Notes: a model not told the origin generated them from the sequence alone. 64,000 nucleotides of DNA from JAVEYA01 sp034003745 (GCA_034003745.1 JAVEYA010000002.1:1-64000); one strand, 5' to 3'; positions 45,464 to 55,799 are shown, numbered from the stretch's first letter. Program-made: numbers and translations.

Positions 45464-46606
45464 ATGCGGGAAAAATCTTTGGGACAAAAAATAATTTCTG
45501 TGGTTACGGTCTTTTGTTATGTCTTTACTATAGGCGCAGGCCTTTTTTATTTTACCTTTAAAACCGAAATCGACAGGATCTACGACGTCGGTGCGGTCAT
45601 TAAAGCGCAGTATTTGCACGATGTCCCTTTGAATCAGCTCCTCAAGGGCGCTGTCCGGGGCATGGTAGAATCCCTGGGGGACCCTTACTCCGCTTTCATG
45701 GACGCACGGGAATATGAAGCTTTGCAGGAGTATATCCAAGGCGCTTTCGGCGGCATCGGCATCTATGTGGAAATCAACAAGGACAACCTGCTGACCGTCT
45801 CCTCGCCCATCGAAGGAACGCCGGCTTACCGGGAAGGCATTAAATCCGGCGATGTGATTATTAAGATCGATGACGTTTTTACCAGTGACCTGGCCTATGA
45901 TGAAGCCGTAGCCAGGATGCGCGGCGAACCGGGTACGGCGGTAACGCTGGGCATCATGCGCCCGGGCGTAACCGGCTTAATGGAGTTCAAGATTATCCGT
46001 GAAATTATCGATATCCCCACTGTGGAGCATCAGATCCTGGAAGATGAGATCGGCTATATGCGCCTGAAAATCTTCTCCAGCAATTCCGATGAGGCTGTTC
46101 TGGAGCATCTGCGGGCCTTAAACGAGGCGGGAGCCAAAGCCCTGGTGCTGGATTTGCGGGATAATCCGGGGGGAGACCTGGACTCAGCTGTGAACATTGC
46201 TGATTTCTTCATCTCCGAAGGCCCCATCGTCTATATTGTCAACCGTTCCGGGGATACCAGGGCATATGCTGCGGCTGAGCCGGAGAAGTTCGGCTTGCCG
46301 TTGGCCGTTCTGATTAACGGCGGCAGCGCCAGCGCTTCCGAAGTCTTGTCCGGGGCGATCAAAGACACTGGGGCAGGCGTCTTAATCGGTGAAAAAACTT
46401 TCGGCAAGGGCATCGTGCAGGGCGTGTTTAATTTAGGCCGGGGAGAAGGTTTAAAGCTGACCACTTCCAAGTACCTGACGCCCAATAAGATTGATATCCA
46501 TCAGAAGGGTATTGAACCCGATATCGTGGTTACGGTTTCGGAAAATGACCGGGAGGATGTGCAGCTGGAAAGCGCCCTGGAGTACCTGAGAAAGCAGCTG
46601 GAATAA
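45464..46606 (+). CDS. Carboxyl-terminal processing protease (S41, CtpA/CtpB-like)
   Basis: A 380-residue secreted, membrane-anchored serine protease. An N-terminal membrane segment (about 9-30) is followed by a PDZ domain (about 95-175, FGGIGIYVE ... SGDVIIKIDD) and the S41 core. The Ser-Lys-Gln catalytic set is visible: Ser290 in GGSASASEV, Lys315 and Gln319 in FGKGIVQ. In Bacillus CtpB cleaves SpoIVFA during sporulation and the gene lies at the same place, after ftsX. Confidence 0.94.
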   Translation: MREKSLGQKIISVVTVFCYVFTIGAGLFYFTFKTEIDRIYDVGAVIKAQYLHDVPLNQLLKGAVRGMVESLGDPYSAFMDAREYEALQEYIQGAFGGIGIYVEINKDNLLTVSSPIEGTPAYREGIKSGDVIIKIDDVFTSDLAYDEAVARMRGEPGTAVTLGIMRPGVTGLMEFKIIREIIDIPTVEHQILEDEIGYMRLKIFSSNSDEAVLEHLRALNEAGAKALVLDLRDNPGGDLDSAVNIADFFISEGPIVYIVNRSGDTRAYAAAEPEKFGLPLAVLINGGSASASEVLSGAIKDTGAGVLIGEKTFGKGIVQGVFNLGRGEGLKLTTSKYLTPNKIDIHQKGIEPDIVVTVSENDREDVQLESALEYLRKQLE

Positions 46607-46668
46607 GCCGGGGACGGGCTGCATATAAATCAAAAAACTGACAATAGAGGTATTATGGTGGTGATTGA

Positions 46669-47928
46669 GTGCTCTCCTTTATGCAACTGGCGCCGCTTTT
46701 AATTGAGACGTTTCTGGGCCTTTTGACCGACTGGGTCTTCTGGCTGGTGGTAGTGCTGGTGGTGATGCAGTACGGCAGAATAGCCCGCTCGTCCCGCTAT
46801 CTTTTTGATATGCCTGAATTCTCCAGCTGGCAGCCTGCGCTGCTGGCTGTCTTGTTCGGGATTGCCGGAGGAATGCTGGGCAGCGTCTTGCTGATTATTA
46901 CCGGTATTTCCATCCTGGAGGTGGGCATTGTTTATCTGTGGGCAGCCGCCTTGATCCTGCTGCTGTTCCGGCAGCGCTTCCTCTGCTTCGCCTATGCAGG
47001 CGGCGCCATTTCGCTCTGCCGCCTGCTCTTTGGTTTCCCGGAAGTTACGGTCTCACAGGTGATGGGCCTGGTGGCTGTGCTGCATATGGTGGAAGCGGTC
47101 CTGATCCTTACGAGCGGTCATCTGGCCGCATATCCCATCTATGTTCGCACCAAACAGGGACAGGTTGTAGGCGGCTTTAACCTGCAGAAGTTCTGGCCGC
47201 TGCCGCTGATTGCCCTAATGGCCTTAATGATCCCGGAGCAGGAAATGTTAAAAGGCGCGGTAGCCATGCCGGACTGGTGGCCGCTGATCAAGCCGGAGCT
47301 CCTGGAAGGCAGCGGAGAACCGTTGTATGTGCTGATGCCGGTGGTGGCGGCGCTGGGTTACGGCGATGTGGCGCTGACCTCCTCGCCGGGTAAAAAAGCC
47401 CGTCTGGCTGCCCTGGAGTTGGCTGCTTTCAGTGTGATTCTGCTGGGTTTATCCGTCTGCGCAAGTTATTATCCCTGGATGGCCCTTGCGCCGGCGCTCT
47501 TTGGCCCCCTGGGGCACGAGTTCATTATCTGGCTGGACCAGCGCCGGGAAAGCCGGGGTCAGCCGCTTTACGTGCAGGCGGAACGCGGCGTGCGGATTTT
47601 GTATCTTCATCCGGGTGCGCCACTGGCGAAGGCAGGTTTAAAAAGCGGGGATATTCTCTTATCGCTGCAGGACTATGCGGTGAATAACCGTTATCAGATC
47701 CGCGCCATCCTGCTGGAAGCGCATGGTTCGCTGAAAGCGGAATATCTGCCGGCCAAAAGCCGGGAAGTCCGGCATACCGTCATTCAGCGCCGGGGAGACG
47801 AGGCGCTGGGTTTTGTTGCGGCCCCGGACCGTTACGAAACCTCCTTTTTGGAGATGTCCGGTTCGGCGAGCCTCCTGAAGAGAGGATTGGAGAAAATCAA
47901 AGGAAAAATGAGACAGAAAAACATTTGA
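46669..47928 (+). CDS. Polytopic PDZ protein, MinJ-like
   Basis: A 419-residue membrane protein with about eight membrane segments over residues 10-290 and a C-terminal PDZ domain (about 300-380, GVRILYLHPGAPLAKAGLKSGDILLSL). B. subtilis MinJ, which links DivIVA to MinD, has this same architecture and the same neighbours (ctpB before, uvr genes after). GTG 46669 is preferred; ATG 46681 is possible. Orthology is based on synteny and architecture. Confidence 0.78.
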   Translation: MLSFMQLAPLLIETFLGLLTDWVFWLVVVLVVMQYGRIARSSRYLFDMPEFSSWQPALLAVLFGIAGGMLGSVLLIITGISILEVGIVYLWAAALILLLFRQRFLCFAYAGGAISLCRLLFGFPEVTVSQVMGLVAVLHMVEAVLILTSGHLAAYPIYVRTKQGQVVGGFNLQKFWPLPLIALMALMIPEQEMLKGAVAMPDWWPLIKPELLEGSGEPLYVLMPVVAALGYGDVALTSSPGKKARLAALELAAFSVILLGLSVCASYYPWMALAPALFGPLGHEFIIWLDQRRESRGQPLYVQAERGVRILYLHPGAPLAKAGLKSGDILLSLQDYAVNNRYQIRAILLEAHGSLKAEYLPAKSREVRHTVIQRRGDEALGFVAAPDRYETSFLEMSGSASLLKRGLEKIKGKMRQKNI

Positions 47929-47953
47929 TGCAGGAAAATATTGAATATTAAAA

Positions 47954-47992
47954 CAGCCGTTGCGCTTGTTCAGGCAAGGGCTGCGTTATTTT
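47954..47992 (+). terminator. Probable terminator before uvrB
   Basis: CAGCC ... GGCTG outer stem and CTTG / CAAG inner stem, with a 6-nt bulge, followed by TTATTTT. Confidence 0.45.
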
Positions 47993-47994
47993 AC

Positions 47995-48008
47995 CAAACA
48001 TATGTTCC
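47995..48008. promoter_or_regulatory. LexA (DinR) SOS box of uvrB
   Basis: CAAACATATGTTCC agrees with the Gram-positive SOS box CGAACRNRYGTTYC at 13 of 14 positions, and the core AACATATGTT is a perfect palindrome. It sits about 20 bp upstream of TATAAT (48028-48033), overlapping the -35 position, so LexA would block uvrB-uvrA. Confidence 0.75.
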
Positions 48009-48124
48009 CTAAAATAGACTTTTCGTGTATAATATATTTTATAATACTTTAGCGGGCAGTGTGTGATATAATATCTTCTCAAATAGTTCCCGAAAATAAC
48101 CCAAAGATAGACGTGGTGAAGAAA

Positions 48125-50098
48125 ATGGAAAATAAATTCGTATTGAAATCCGAATACAAACCGCAGGGCGACCAGCCCCAGGCTATTGCGGCCCTGGTGC
48201 AAAGACTGCGGAAAAATGATAAAATGCTGACGCTGCTGGGGGCTACCGGGACGGGCAAGACGTATACAATGGCGCATGTCATCGAGCAGATTCAGAAACC
48301 CACGCTGGTGATTGCCCACAATAAGACGCTGGCGGCCCAGCTTTGCAGCGAGTTCAAGGAGTTTTTCCCCGACAATGCCGTGGAGTATTTCGTCAGCTAT
48401 TATGACTATTACCAGCCGGAAGCCTATGTACCGCAGACGGATACCTATATCGAAAAGGATTCTTCCATCAACGACGAAATCGAAAAGCTGCGCCACTCCG
48501 CCACAGCGGCCCTGCTGGAGCGCCGCGACGTCATTGTGGTGGCCAGTGTTTCCTGCATCTACGGCCTGGGCTCTCCGGAGGAATATAAGACCCAGACGCT
48601 GTCGCTCCGGGCCGGGCAGGTCATCGAGCGGGAAGCCATCTTGCGCCGTCTCATTGATATTCAGTATGACAGAAACGATATCAACCTGATCCGCGGGACC
48701 TTCCGCGCCCGTGGGGACGTTATCGATATTGTCCCGGTCTCTTACGGGGAGAATGCCATCCGCGTGGAATTATTCGGCGATGAGGTGGAACGTATTCTGG
48801 AAGTGGATACCCTGACGGGGGAGATCACCGGACGGCGCCATCACATCAGCATCTTTCCGGCCAGCCACTATGTCACCGGCAAAGAGAAAATGGAAATCGC
48901 CCTGGTCAATATTGAGGCGGAACTGGCGGAGCGGCTGGCCTACCTGCGGGAGCGCGGCCGTCTCCTGGAGGCCCAGCGGCTGGAGATGCGCGCCAACTAT
49001 GATATGGAAATGATGCGCGAAGTGGGTTTCTGTTCCGGTATTGAAAACTATTCCCGTCACCTGACCGGGCGCGCCCCGGGGGACTCCCCTTACACGCTCC
49101 TGGATTATTTCCCGGGAGATTTTCTGACAGTTATCGACGAATCCCACCAGTCTGTGCCCCAGATCGGCGGCATGTACGAAGGGGACAAGTCCCGCAAGAC
49201 GACTTTGATTGAATTCGGCTTCCGCCTGCCTTCGGCCCTGGACAACAGGCCGCTCCGATTCGCGGAATTCGAGCAGCGAATCGGCCAGACCGTCTTTGTC
49301 TCGGCCACGCCGGGCCCTTATGAAGTTCAGCACAGCAACGCGATTATCGAGCAGATTATCCGGCCCACCGGCCTGGTTGATCCGGAAATTTCGGTGCGGC
49401 CGATCCAGGGCCAGATTGACGACCTGCTGGCGGAAATCCAGGTCCGGGTCAACCGCAGTGAGCGGGTGCTCGTCACCACCTTGACCAAGAAAATGGCCGA
49501 AGATCTGACCGATTACCTGGCGGAGATGGGTGTGAAGGTCCGTTACCTGCATTCCGAAATCAAAACTTTAGAACGGATGACGATCATCCGGGATTTGCGT
49601 CTGGGAGAATTTGACGTCCTGGTGGGTATTAACCTCCTGCGCGAGGGCCTGGACTTGCCGGAAGTCTCGTTGGTGGCGATCCTGGACGCCGATAAGGAAG
49701 GATTTCTGCGCTCGGAACGCTCCCTGATCCAGACGATTGGCCGGGCGGCGCGCAATGTCAACGGCCAGGTCATCATGTACGCCGATACCCGGACCGATTC
49801 CATGAACAGGGCCATCGGCGAGACGGACCGCCGCCGCAAGCTGCAGCAGGAATTTAACCTGAAGCACCATATCCAGCCGCAGACGGTCAAGAAGGCTGTG
49901 CGCAACGTACTGGAGGCCACGGTCATCGCGGAAATGAAACCGGAATACCGCGTGGACGGTAAGAAGATACCCAAGAAGGAACTAAAAGAAATGATCACCC
50001 GCCTGGAGAAGGAAATGCGCGCCGCCTCCAAGGAATTGGCCTTCGAGCGGGCCGCGGAACTCCGGGACCTCATCATTGAAATGAAAGCAGAGCTGTAA
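48125..50098 (+). CDS. uvrB: Excinuclease ABC subunit B
   Basis: Damage-verifying helicase-like subunit of nucleotide excision repair (657 residues). Walker A GATGTGKTYT, the beta-hairpin region YYDYYQPEAYVPQTDTYIEKD, helicase motifs (VIDESHQSVPQ, GLDLPEVSLVAILDADKEGF, QTIGRAARN) and the C-terminal UVR motif that binds UvrC. ATG 48125 gives the family-typical N terminus (FVLKSEYKPQGDQPQAI); the frame is open for 22 more codons upstream through the promoter region. Confidence 0.96.
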   Translation: MENKFVLKSEYKPQGDQPQAIAALVQRLRKNDKMLTLLGATGTGKTYTMAHVIEQIQKPTLVIAHNKTLAAQLCSEFKEFFPDNAVEYFVSYYDYYQPEAYVPQTDTYIEKDSSINDEIEKLRHSATAALLERRDVIVVASVSCIYGLGSPEEYKTQTLSLRAGQVIEREAILRRLIDIQYDRNDINLIRGTFRARGDVIDIVPVSYGENAIRVELFGDEVERILEVDTLTGEITGRRHHISIFPASHYVTGKEKMEIALVNIEAELAERLAYLRERGRLLEAQRLEMRANYDMEMMREVGFCSGIENYSRHLTGRAPGDSPYTLLDYFPGDFLTVIDESHQSVPQIGGMYEGDKSRKTTLIEFGFRLPSALDNRPLRFAEFEQRIGQTVFVSATPGPYEVQHSNAIIEQIIRPTGLVDPEISVRPIQGQIDDLLAEIQVRVNRSERVLVTTLTKKMAEDLTDYLAEMGVKVRYLHSEIKTLERMTIIRDLRLGEFDVLVGINLLREGLDLPEVSLVAILDADKEGFLRSERSLIQTIGRAARNVNGQVIMYADTRTDSMNRAIGETDRRRKLQQEFNLKHHIQPQTVKKAVRNVLEATVIAEMKPEYRVDGKKIPKKELKEMITRLEKEMRAASKELAFERAAELRDLIIEMKAEL

Positions 50099-50137
50099 CA
50101 CAGCAGACATACAGTTTAAGCGGAAAGGGAAAGAAAC

Positions 50138-52957
50138 ATGGCCAAGGATAAAATTATCGTCAAGGGAGCACGCTCCCATAACTTAAAAAATATCGATGTG
50201 GAGATCCCACGGGACCAGTTGGTGGTGATTACCGGGCTTTCCGGTTCAGGGAAGTCCTCCCTGGCCTTCGATACGATCTATGCCGAGGGACAGCGGCGCT
50301 ATGTGGAGTCGCTTTCTTCCTATGCCCGCCAATTCCTGGGGCAGATGGACAAACCTGATGTCGACTATATTGAGGGCCTCTCCCCGGCTATTTCCATCGA
50401 CCAGAAGACGACGAGCCGTAACCCTCGTTCCACCGTAGGCACCGTAACGGAGATTTACGATTATCTGCGTCTTCTCTTTGCCCGTATCGGGAAGGTCCAC
50501 TGCCATAAATGCGGCCAACCCATTACCCAGCAGACCGTCGAGCAGATTGTCGACCGCCTGCTCCTCTTGCCGGAAGGGACGAAAATTCAGGTTTTATCTC
50601 CGCTGGTCAGGGGCCGCAAAGGGGAACATCAGAAGGTTTTCGAAGAGATCCGTAAAAACGGCTTTGTGCGTGTGCGGGTTAACGGGGAACTGCGGGAGGC
50701 CGCTGAAGAAATCAAGCTGGAAAAGAATAAAAAGCATACCATTGAGGCGGTGGTGGACAGGCTGATCATCCGTCCGGGAGTGGAAAAACGTTTGGCGGAT
50801 TCGCTGGAAACAGCGCTGCAACTCTCCGATGGCCTGGTCAGCGTGGACGCGGCGGAGCAGGGGGAGTTCCTCTTTTCCGAGAAATTTGCCTGCCCGAAGT
50901 GCGGTATCAGTTTTGAAGAACTGACCCCGCGCATGTTTTCCTTCAATAACCCTTACGGAGCTTGCCCCACTTGCGGCGGTCTGGGCTTTAAGCTGGAAAT
51001 CGACCCGGACCTGGTCGTGCCCGATCCGGGCAAAAGCCTGGCCGGGGGCGCTATCGACCCTTGGAACAGGGGGCTTTCCCCCTGGTATATGGGCATGCTG
51101 GAGTCGCTGGCCAAAGAATACAGCTTCTCCATGGATACGCCTTTCCGGGACCTGACTCCGGAACAGCAGGATGTGGTGCTGTACGGTACGGACGGAAGAA
51201 AAATCCGTTTCCGTTATCATAATGCCCAGGGAGAACTGCGGGTTTTCGATACCTCTTTTGAAGGCGTGGTCAACAACCTGGAGCGGCGTTTCCGGGAAAC
51301 CCAGTCCGACTACTCCCGGCAGGACATCGAGGCCTATATGAGCAGCCATGAGTGCCCGGCCTGCCTGGGCGCCCGTTTGAAGCCGGAAGTGCTGGCCGTC
51401 ACCGTCGGCGGTAAAAATATCTGGGAAGTGACCCGCCTGTCCGTGGGCGAAGCGATGGCCTTCTTTAACGCCCTCGAACTGACGCCCCGGGAGGAGCAGA
51501 TTGCCCGGCAGATCATGAAGGAAATCAGGGCCCGCTTAGGCTTCCTCCTGAATGTCGGCCTGGATTACCTGACTCTGCACCGGGCGGCGGGAACGCTCTC
51601 GGGCGGCGAGGCTCAGCGTATCCGCCTGGCCACGCAGATCGGCTCCCATCTGGTGGGTGTGCTCTATATTTTGGATGAACCCTCCATCGGATTGCACCAG
51701 CGGGACAACAACCGGCTGATTGAGACGCTGAAATCCCTGCGTGACCTGGGCAACACGGTGCTGGTGGTGGAACACGACACCGATACCATCTATGCGGCGG
51801 ACCATATTATTGATATCGGACCGGGCGCGGGGGTACACGGCGGCTTTATTGTGGCCCAGGGCGCCGCCGAAGATATTAAGGCTGAACCGGACTCCATCAC
51901 GGGGGCCTATCTGAGCGAACGGCTGCAGATACCGCTTCCTGCTCTTCGGCGGCCGCCCAATGGTAAGTGGCTGCAGGTCAAAGGGGCCCGGACCAATAAC
52001 TTAAAGAGCATTGACGTGGCTTTTCCGCTGAACCTCTTTGTCTGCGTGACCGGGGTCTCCGGTTCGGGCAAAAGCAGCCTGGTCAATGAGATTCTCTACC
52101 GTCATCTGGCCCATGAATTGAACCGGGCCCGCACCAGGCCGGGCGGTTATGACAGCATTGAAGGATTGGCCTATCTGGATAAAGTCATCAATATCGATCA
52201 GTCCCCTATCGGGCGGACGCCCCGTTCCAATCCGGCCACCTATACCGGCGTCTTCGACGCTATCCGGGAAGTCTATGCTCAGACGCCGGAAGCCCGTATG
52301 CGCGGGTACAAAGCCGGACGCTTCAGCTTCAACGTCAAGGGCGGGCGCTGCGAAGCCTGTACCGGGGACGGCATCATCAAGATAGAAATGCATTTTCTGC
52401 CCGACGTCTACGTGCCTTGCGAGGTCTGTAAAGGCAAGCGCTATAACCGGGAGACGCTGGAAGTGAAATACAAAGGCAAGTCCATCTCGGATGTTTTGGA
52501 GATGACCGTGGATGAGGCGGCTGATTTCTTCCAAAACCATCCTAAAATCTACCGCAAGCTGAAGACCATCCAGGAAGTCGGCCTGGGCTACATCCGGCTG
52601 GGCCAGCCGGCCACCACCCTGTCCGGCGGCGAAGCCCAGCGGGTCAAGCTGGCTACGGAGCTCTCCCGCCGTTCCAACGGCAAAACCTTCTATATCCTGG
52701 ATGAACCGACTACGGGATTGCATATCGCCGATATCCATAAGTTGCTGGAAGTGCTGAACCGGCTGGTTGACGCCGGCGATACCGTGCTGGTCATCGAGCA
52801 TAACCTGGACGTGATCAAGACGGCGGACTACATCATCGACCTGGGGCCGGAAGGCGGCGACCGGGGCGGGCAGGTGATCGCCACCGGCACGCCGGAGGAA
52901 ATCTGCAAGAACAAAAAGAGCTATACCGGGCAATTTCTCAAGCCGGTGCTGAAGTAA
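50138..52957 (+). CDS. uvrA: Excinuclease ABC subunit A
   Basis: Damage-recognition ATPase, 939 residues, with two ABC modules: Walker A GLSGSGKSSL near residue 31 and GVSGSGKSSL near residue 640, signatures LSGGEAQRIRLA and LSGGEAQRVKLA, and zinc modules (CHKC ..., CPKC ... CPTC, CEACTGDG ... CEVC). It starts 39 nt after uvrB with its own ribosome site and shares the SOS-regulated transcript. Confidence 0.97.
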   Translation: MAKDKIIVKGARSHNLKNIDVEIPRDQLVVITGLSGSGKSSLAFDTIYAEGQRRYVESLSSYARQFLGQMDKPDVDYIEGLSPAISIDQKTTSRNPRSTVGTVTEIYDYLRLLFARIGKVHCHKCGQPITQQTVEQIVDRLLLLPEGTKIQVLSPLVRGRKGEHQKVFEEIRKNGFVRVRVNGELREAAEEIKLEKNKKHTIEAVVDRLIIRPGVEKRLADSLETALQLSDGLVSVDAAEQGEFLFSEKFACPKCGISFEELTPRMFSFNNPYGACPTCGGLGFKLEIDPDLVVPDPGKSLAGGAIDPWNRGLSPWYMGMLESLAKEYSFSMDTPFRDLTPEQQDVVLYGTDGRKIRFRYHNAQGELRVFDTSFEGVVNNLERRFRETQSDYSRQDIEAYMSSHECPACLGARLKPEVLAVTVGGKNIWEVTRLSVGEAMAFFNALELTPREEQIARQIMKEIRARLGFLLNVGLDYLTLHRAAGTLSGGEAQRIRLATQIGSHLVGVLYILDEPSIGLHQRDNNRLIETLKSLRDLGNTVLVVEHDTDTIYAADHIIDIGPGAGVHGGFIVAQGAAEDIKAEPDSITGAYLSERLQIPLPALRRPPNGKWLQVKGARTNNLKSIDVAFPLNLFVCVTGVSGSGKSSLVNEILYRHLAHELNRARTRPGGYDSIEGLAYLDKVINIDQSPIGRTPRSNPATYTGVFDAIREVYAQTPEARMRGYKAGRFSFNVKGGRCEACTGDGIIKIEMHFLPDVYVPCEVCKGKRYNRETLEVKYKGKSISDVLEMTVDEAADFFQNHPKIYRKLKTIQEVGLGYIRLGQPATTLSGGEAQRVKLATELSRRSNGKTFYILDEPTTGLHIADIHKLLEVLNRLVDAGDTVLVIEHNLDVIKTADYIIDLGPEGGDRGGQVIATGTPEEICKNKKSYTGQFLKPVLK

Positions 52958-52982
52958 ATAGGCTATCGCAGAATAACCGATG

Positions 52983-53078
52983 TGTCATTCTGAGACCCTG
53001 TAATGGTCGAAGAATCTTAGAGATCGAAGTAATTTATCCTGATAATAATTAAGATCCTTCGCCCTGCTCAGGATGACA
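52983..53078. repeat. Dispersed palindromic repeat, copy f
   Basis: TGTCATTCTGAGACC-CTGTAAT-GGTCGAAGAATCTT with an internal mini-hairpin GACC/GGTC; mirror arm AAGATCCTTCG ... CTCAGGATGACA. Located between uvrA and uvrC. Confidence 0.8.
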
Positions 53079-53131
53079 GTCTGTTTTAAGACAGCCTCAA
53101 ATCGGGAGGCAAAAAGCAGGAGATGGTATTT

Positions 53132-54982
53132 ATGCTGGAAGAAAAACTGAAGAGCCTGCCGGATAAGCCTGGCGTCTATCTGATGAAGGACGCGGAGGGG
53201 AAGATTATCTATGTCGGCAAAGCCATCAGCTTAAAGAGCCGTGTCCGCTCTTATTTTTCTTCACAGCACGCCGGGATGCCCCGCACTCAGGCGCTGGTCA
53301 GGAGAATCAGCGACCTGGAGTACATCCTCACGGATGGGGAGATAGAAGCGCTCATTTTAGAAAGTAATCTGATTAAAGAATACAAACCGAAGTATAATGT
53401 GCGCCTGACCGACGATAAGAACTATCCCTTTCTGCGGGTGAGTACCCAGGAGGATTTCCCCCGCCTGGAAATCGTGCGCTCCCGCAAAAGGGACGGCGCC
53501 CGCTATTTCGGTCCCTATACCAATACCGGCGCAGTCAATGAAACCCTGCGCCTCCTGAAAAAGATTTTTCCCATCCGTTCCTGTAAGCAGCCCAATTTCG
53601 CGCGCCGGGACCGACCCTGCCTGAATTCCCATATTGCCCGGTGCGCCGCGCCCTGCTGCGGCCAGATCAGCAAAGAAGATTACCGCAAGATGATTGAGGA
53701 AATCCTCCTCTTCCTGGACGGCAGACAGGAGGATCTCTTCAAGAAGCTGCAGTCCCGCATGGAAGAGGCGGCGGAGAACCTGCGCTTCGAAAAGGCCGCG
53801 GAGCTGCGGGATCAGCTGCAGGCTATCCAAAGCGTGGTAGCGCGCCAGAAAATCGTCTCGGGCAAGTTCGTGGATATCGACGCGCTTCATTACGCCCGCA
53901 GCACCAAAATGACCTGTGTACAGATTTTCTTTATCCGGGAGGGCAAAGTGCTGGGACGGGACCGTTTCTTTCTGGAAGGGACGGAAGATACGACCGGGGA
54001 GGAAATCCTGGCTTCCTTCCTGAAGCAGTATTACAGCCAGGTGGACTATACGCCGGCGGAAATATTGCTGCCGGAAAAACTGGAAGAAGAAACGGTGCTG
54101 GAAAACTGGCTTTCGGAGAAAAGGGGCGCCAAGGTGCACTTGAAAGTCCCTAAAGCCGGGGAGAAACGAGCGCTGCTGGAGCTGGTGGGGCGTAACGCCG
54201 CTGAAAGCCTGCAAATGGAAGCGGGCGCCTTGGCGGCGCGTGAGCATAAAGGAAACGAAGCCCTGGAGCAGGTTGCCGCGGCCCTGAATCTGGACGCCAA
54301 ACCCCAGCGTATCGAATGTTATGATATCTCCCATATCCAAGGGGCGGAAACCGTAGCCTCCATGGTGGTCTTCGAGCAGGGCCGGGCCGCTCCCGCCAAA
54401 TACCGGCGCTTTAAAATCAGGACGGTCCAGGGGCCGGACGATTTCGCCAGTATGGCTGAAGTAATTGAGCGCCGTTTTACGAATGCCTTGGCCGGTGAGG
54501 AGAAATTCAAAGAGTTGCCGGATTTGGTCTTAATCGACGGCGGCAAGGGGCAGCTTTCCGCCGCTTGCGAAGCCATGGGGAAATTGGGTTTTGGACATAT
54601 TCCCGCGGCTGGATTGGCCAAGGAGAATGAATGGCTGTTTATTCCCGCAAGTTCTATGCCGGTTATTTTGCCGCGCAATTCCCAGGGGCTGAATCTCCTG
54701 CAGCGCATCCGGGACGAGGCGCACCGTTTCGCAGTGACCTACCATCGCCTGCTGCGGGGCCGGCGGAATCTGGCCTCTGTTCTGGACGAAATTCCCGGCG
54801 TTGGCCCGAAGCGGAAGAAGGACTTGCTCAAAGCTTTCGGCATGTCCTTAAAGAAGATGATGAACGCTTCTCCTGCGGAAATTGCAGAGATTGAGGGGAT
54901 TAACGCGGAGTTGGCGAAGAAGATTTGGGAATATTTTCACCCCATGGAGACAGACAATAACGGAGAAGGAAAGGAGCCTTAG
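53132..54982 (+). CDS. uvrC: Excinuclease ABC subunit C
   Basis: Dual-incision nuclease, 616 residues. The N-terminal GIY-YIG domain (PGVYLMKDAEGKIIYVGKA) makes the 3' cut, the UVR motif (about 205-235) binds UvrB, the RNase H-like domain (RIECYDISHIQGAETVASMVVF) makes the 5' cut and a helix-hairpin-helix pair (LDEIPGVGPKRKKDLLKAFG) binds DNA. ATG 53132 is 9 nt from AGGAG; the ATG at 53123 touches it. Confidence 0.96.
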   Translation: MLEEKLKSLPDKPGVYLMKDAEGKIIYVGKAISLKSRVRSYFSSQHAGMPRTQALVRRISDLEYILTDGEIEALILESNLIKEYKPKYNVRLTDDKNYPFLRVSTQEDFPRLEIVRSRKRDGARYFGPYTNTGAVNETLRLLKKIFPIRSCKQPNFARRDRPCLNSHIARCAAPCCGQISKEDYRKMIEEILLFLDGRQEDLFKKLQSRMEEAAENLRFEKAAELRDQLQAIQSVVARQKIVSGKFVDIDALHYARSTKMTCVQIFFIREGKVLGRDRFFLEGTEDTTGEEILASFLKQYYSQVDYTPAEILLPEKLEEETVLENWLSEKRGAKVHLKVPKAGEKRALLELVGRNAAESLQMEAGALAAREHKGNEALEQVAAALNLDAKPQRIECYDISHIQGAETVASMVVFEQGRAAPAKYRRFKIRTVQGPDDFASMAEVIERRFTNALAGEEKFKELPDLVLIDGGKGQLSAACEAMGKLGFGHIPAAGLAKENEWLFIPASSMPVILPRNSQGLNLLQRIRDEAHRFAVTYHRLLRGRRNLASVLDEIPGVGPKRKKDLLKAFGMSLKKMMNASPAEIAEIEGINAELAKKIWEYFHPMETDNNGEGKEP

Positions 54983-54983
54983 T

Positions 54984-55799
54984 GTGCCTGATATCAAGCT
55001 TGTAGCACTGGATCTGGATGATACGCTGCTGAGGACGGATTTGACCATTTCCCCCCGGGCCCAAGCCGCCATTAAGAAGGCGGTAGCGTTAGGGACAGCC
55101 GTCACTTTTGCCACCGGGAGGATGTATAAGTCGGCCCGCCCGTTCGCGGTGGAGCTGGGACTGGATTTGCCCCTGATTACCTATGTGGGCGCTCTGGTGA
55201 AATATGTGGACGGCCGCGAGGTTTATCACCGGCCGCTATCCCTGGAGACGGCCGGGAAGATAATTGATTTTCTGCTGCCCTATAAGTATCACATCAATAT
55301 CTACATCAATGATGAATTATATATGGAGAAAGAATCGCCGGAAGGGGCGCGCTACGCCAATATTTCCAAGGTGCCGGTCCATTTTGTCAATGATTTGCGG
55401 GAGACCTTGCAGGCCTCGCCGGCGCCGACGAAGATTCTGGCTCTGTCCGGCGCGCCGGAGATCGCGGCTTTGCTGGCGGATATTCAGCAGGCCTTTGGCG
55501 GGCAGGTCCATATTACCCGTTCCAAACCCTACTTTTTGGAAATCTCCGATCTGGGGGCCACCAAAGGACAGGCTTTGGCGGGGCTGGCCCGGAGCCTGAA
55601 TCTGACGGCCGGTCAGGTTATGGCTATCGGCGACAGCTGGAACGACCTGGATATGATTGAATACGCCGGAATAGGCGTGGCGATGGGCAATGCCGAGGCG
55701 GAAGTAAAGGCGGCGGCCCAATATATTACGTTGAATAATGACGACGACGGCGTGGCCGAGGCCATCGAGAAATTTGTTATAAACAGGAATATTAAATAG
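54984..55799 (+). CDS. Cof-type HAD-superfamily phosphatase
   Basis: A 271-residue HAD-IIB hydrolase. Motif I is DLDDTLLRTD (nucleophile Asp), motif II is FATGRM, and motif III/IV is KGQALAGLARSL ... AIGDSWNDLDMIEYA. Members dephosphorylate sugar phosphates, flavin mononucleotide or similar; the substrate is not predictable here. GTG 54984 is 7 nt after AAAGGAG, and the gene follows uvrC by 1 nt. Confidence 0.9.
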   Translation: MPDIKLVALDLDDTLLRTDLTISPRAQAAIKKAVALGTAVTFATGRMYKSARPFAVELGLDLPLITYVGALVKYVDGREVYHRPLSLETAGKIIDFLLPYKYHINIYINDELYMEKESPEGARYANISKVPVHFVNDLRETLQASPAPTKILALSGAPEIAALLADIQQAFGGQVHITRSKPYFLEISDLGATKGQALAGLARSLNLTAGQVMAIGDSWNDLDMIEYAGIGVAMGNAEAEVKAAAQYITLNNDDDGVAEAIEKFVINRNIK

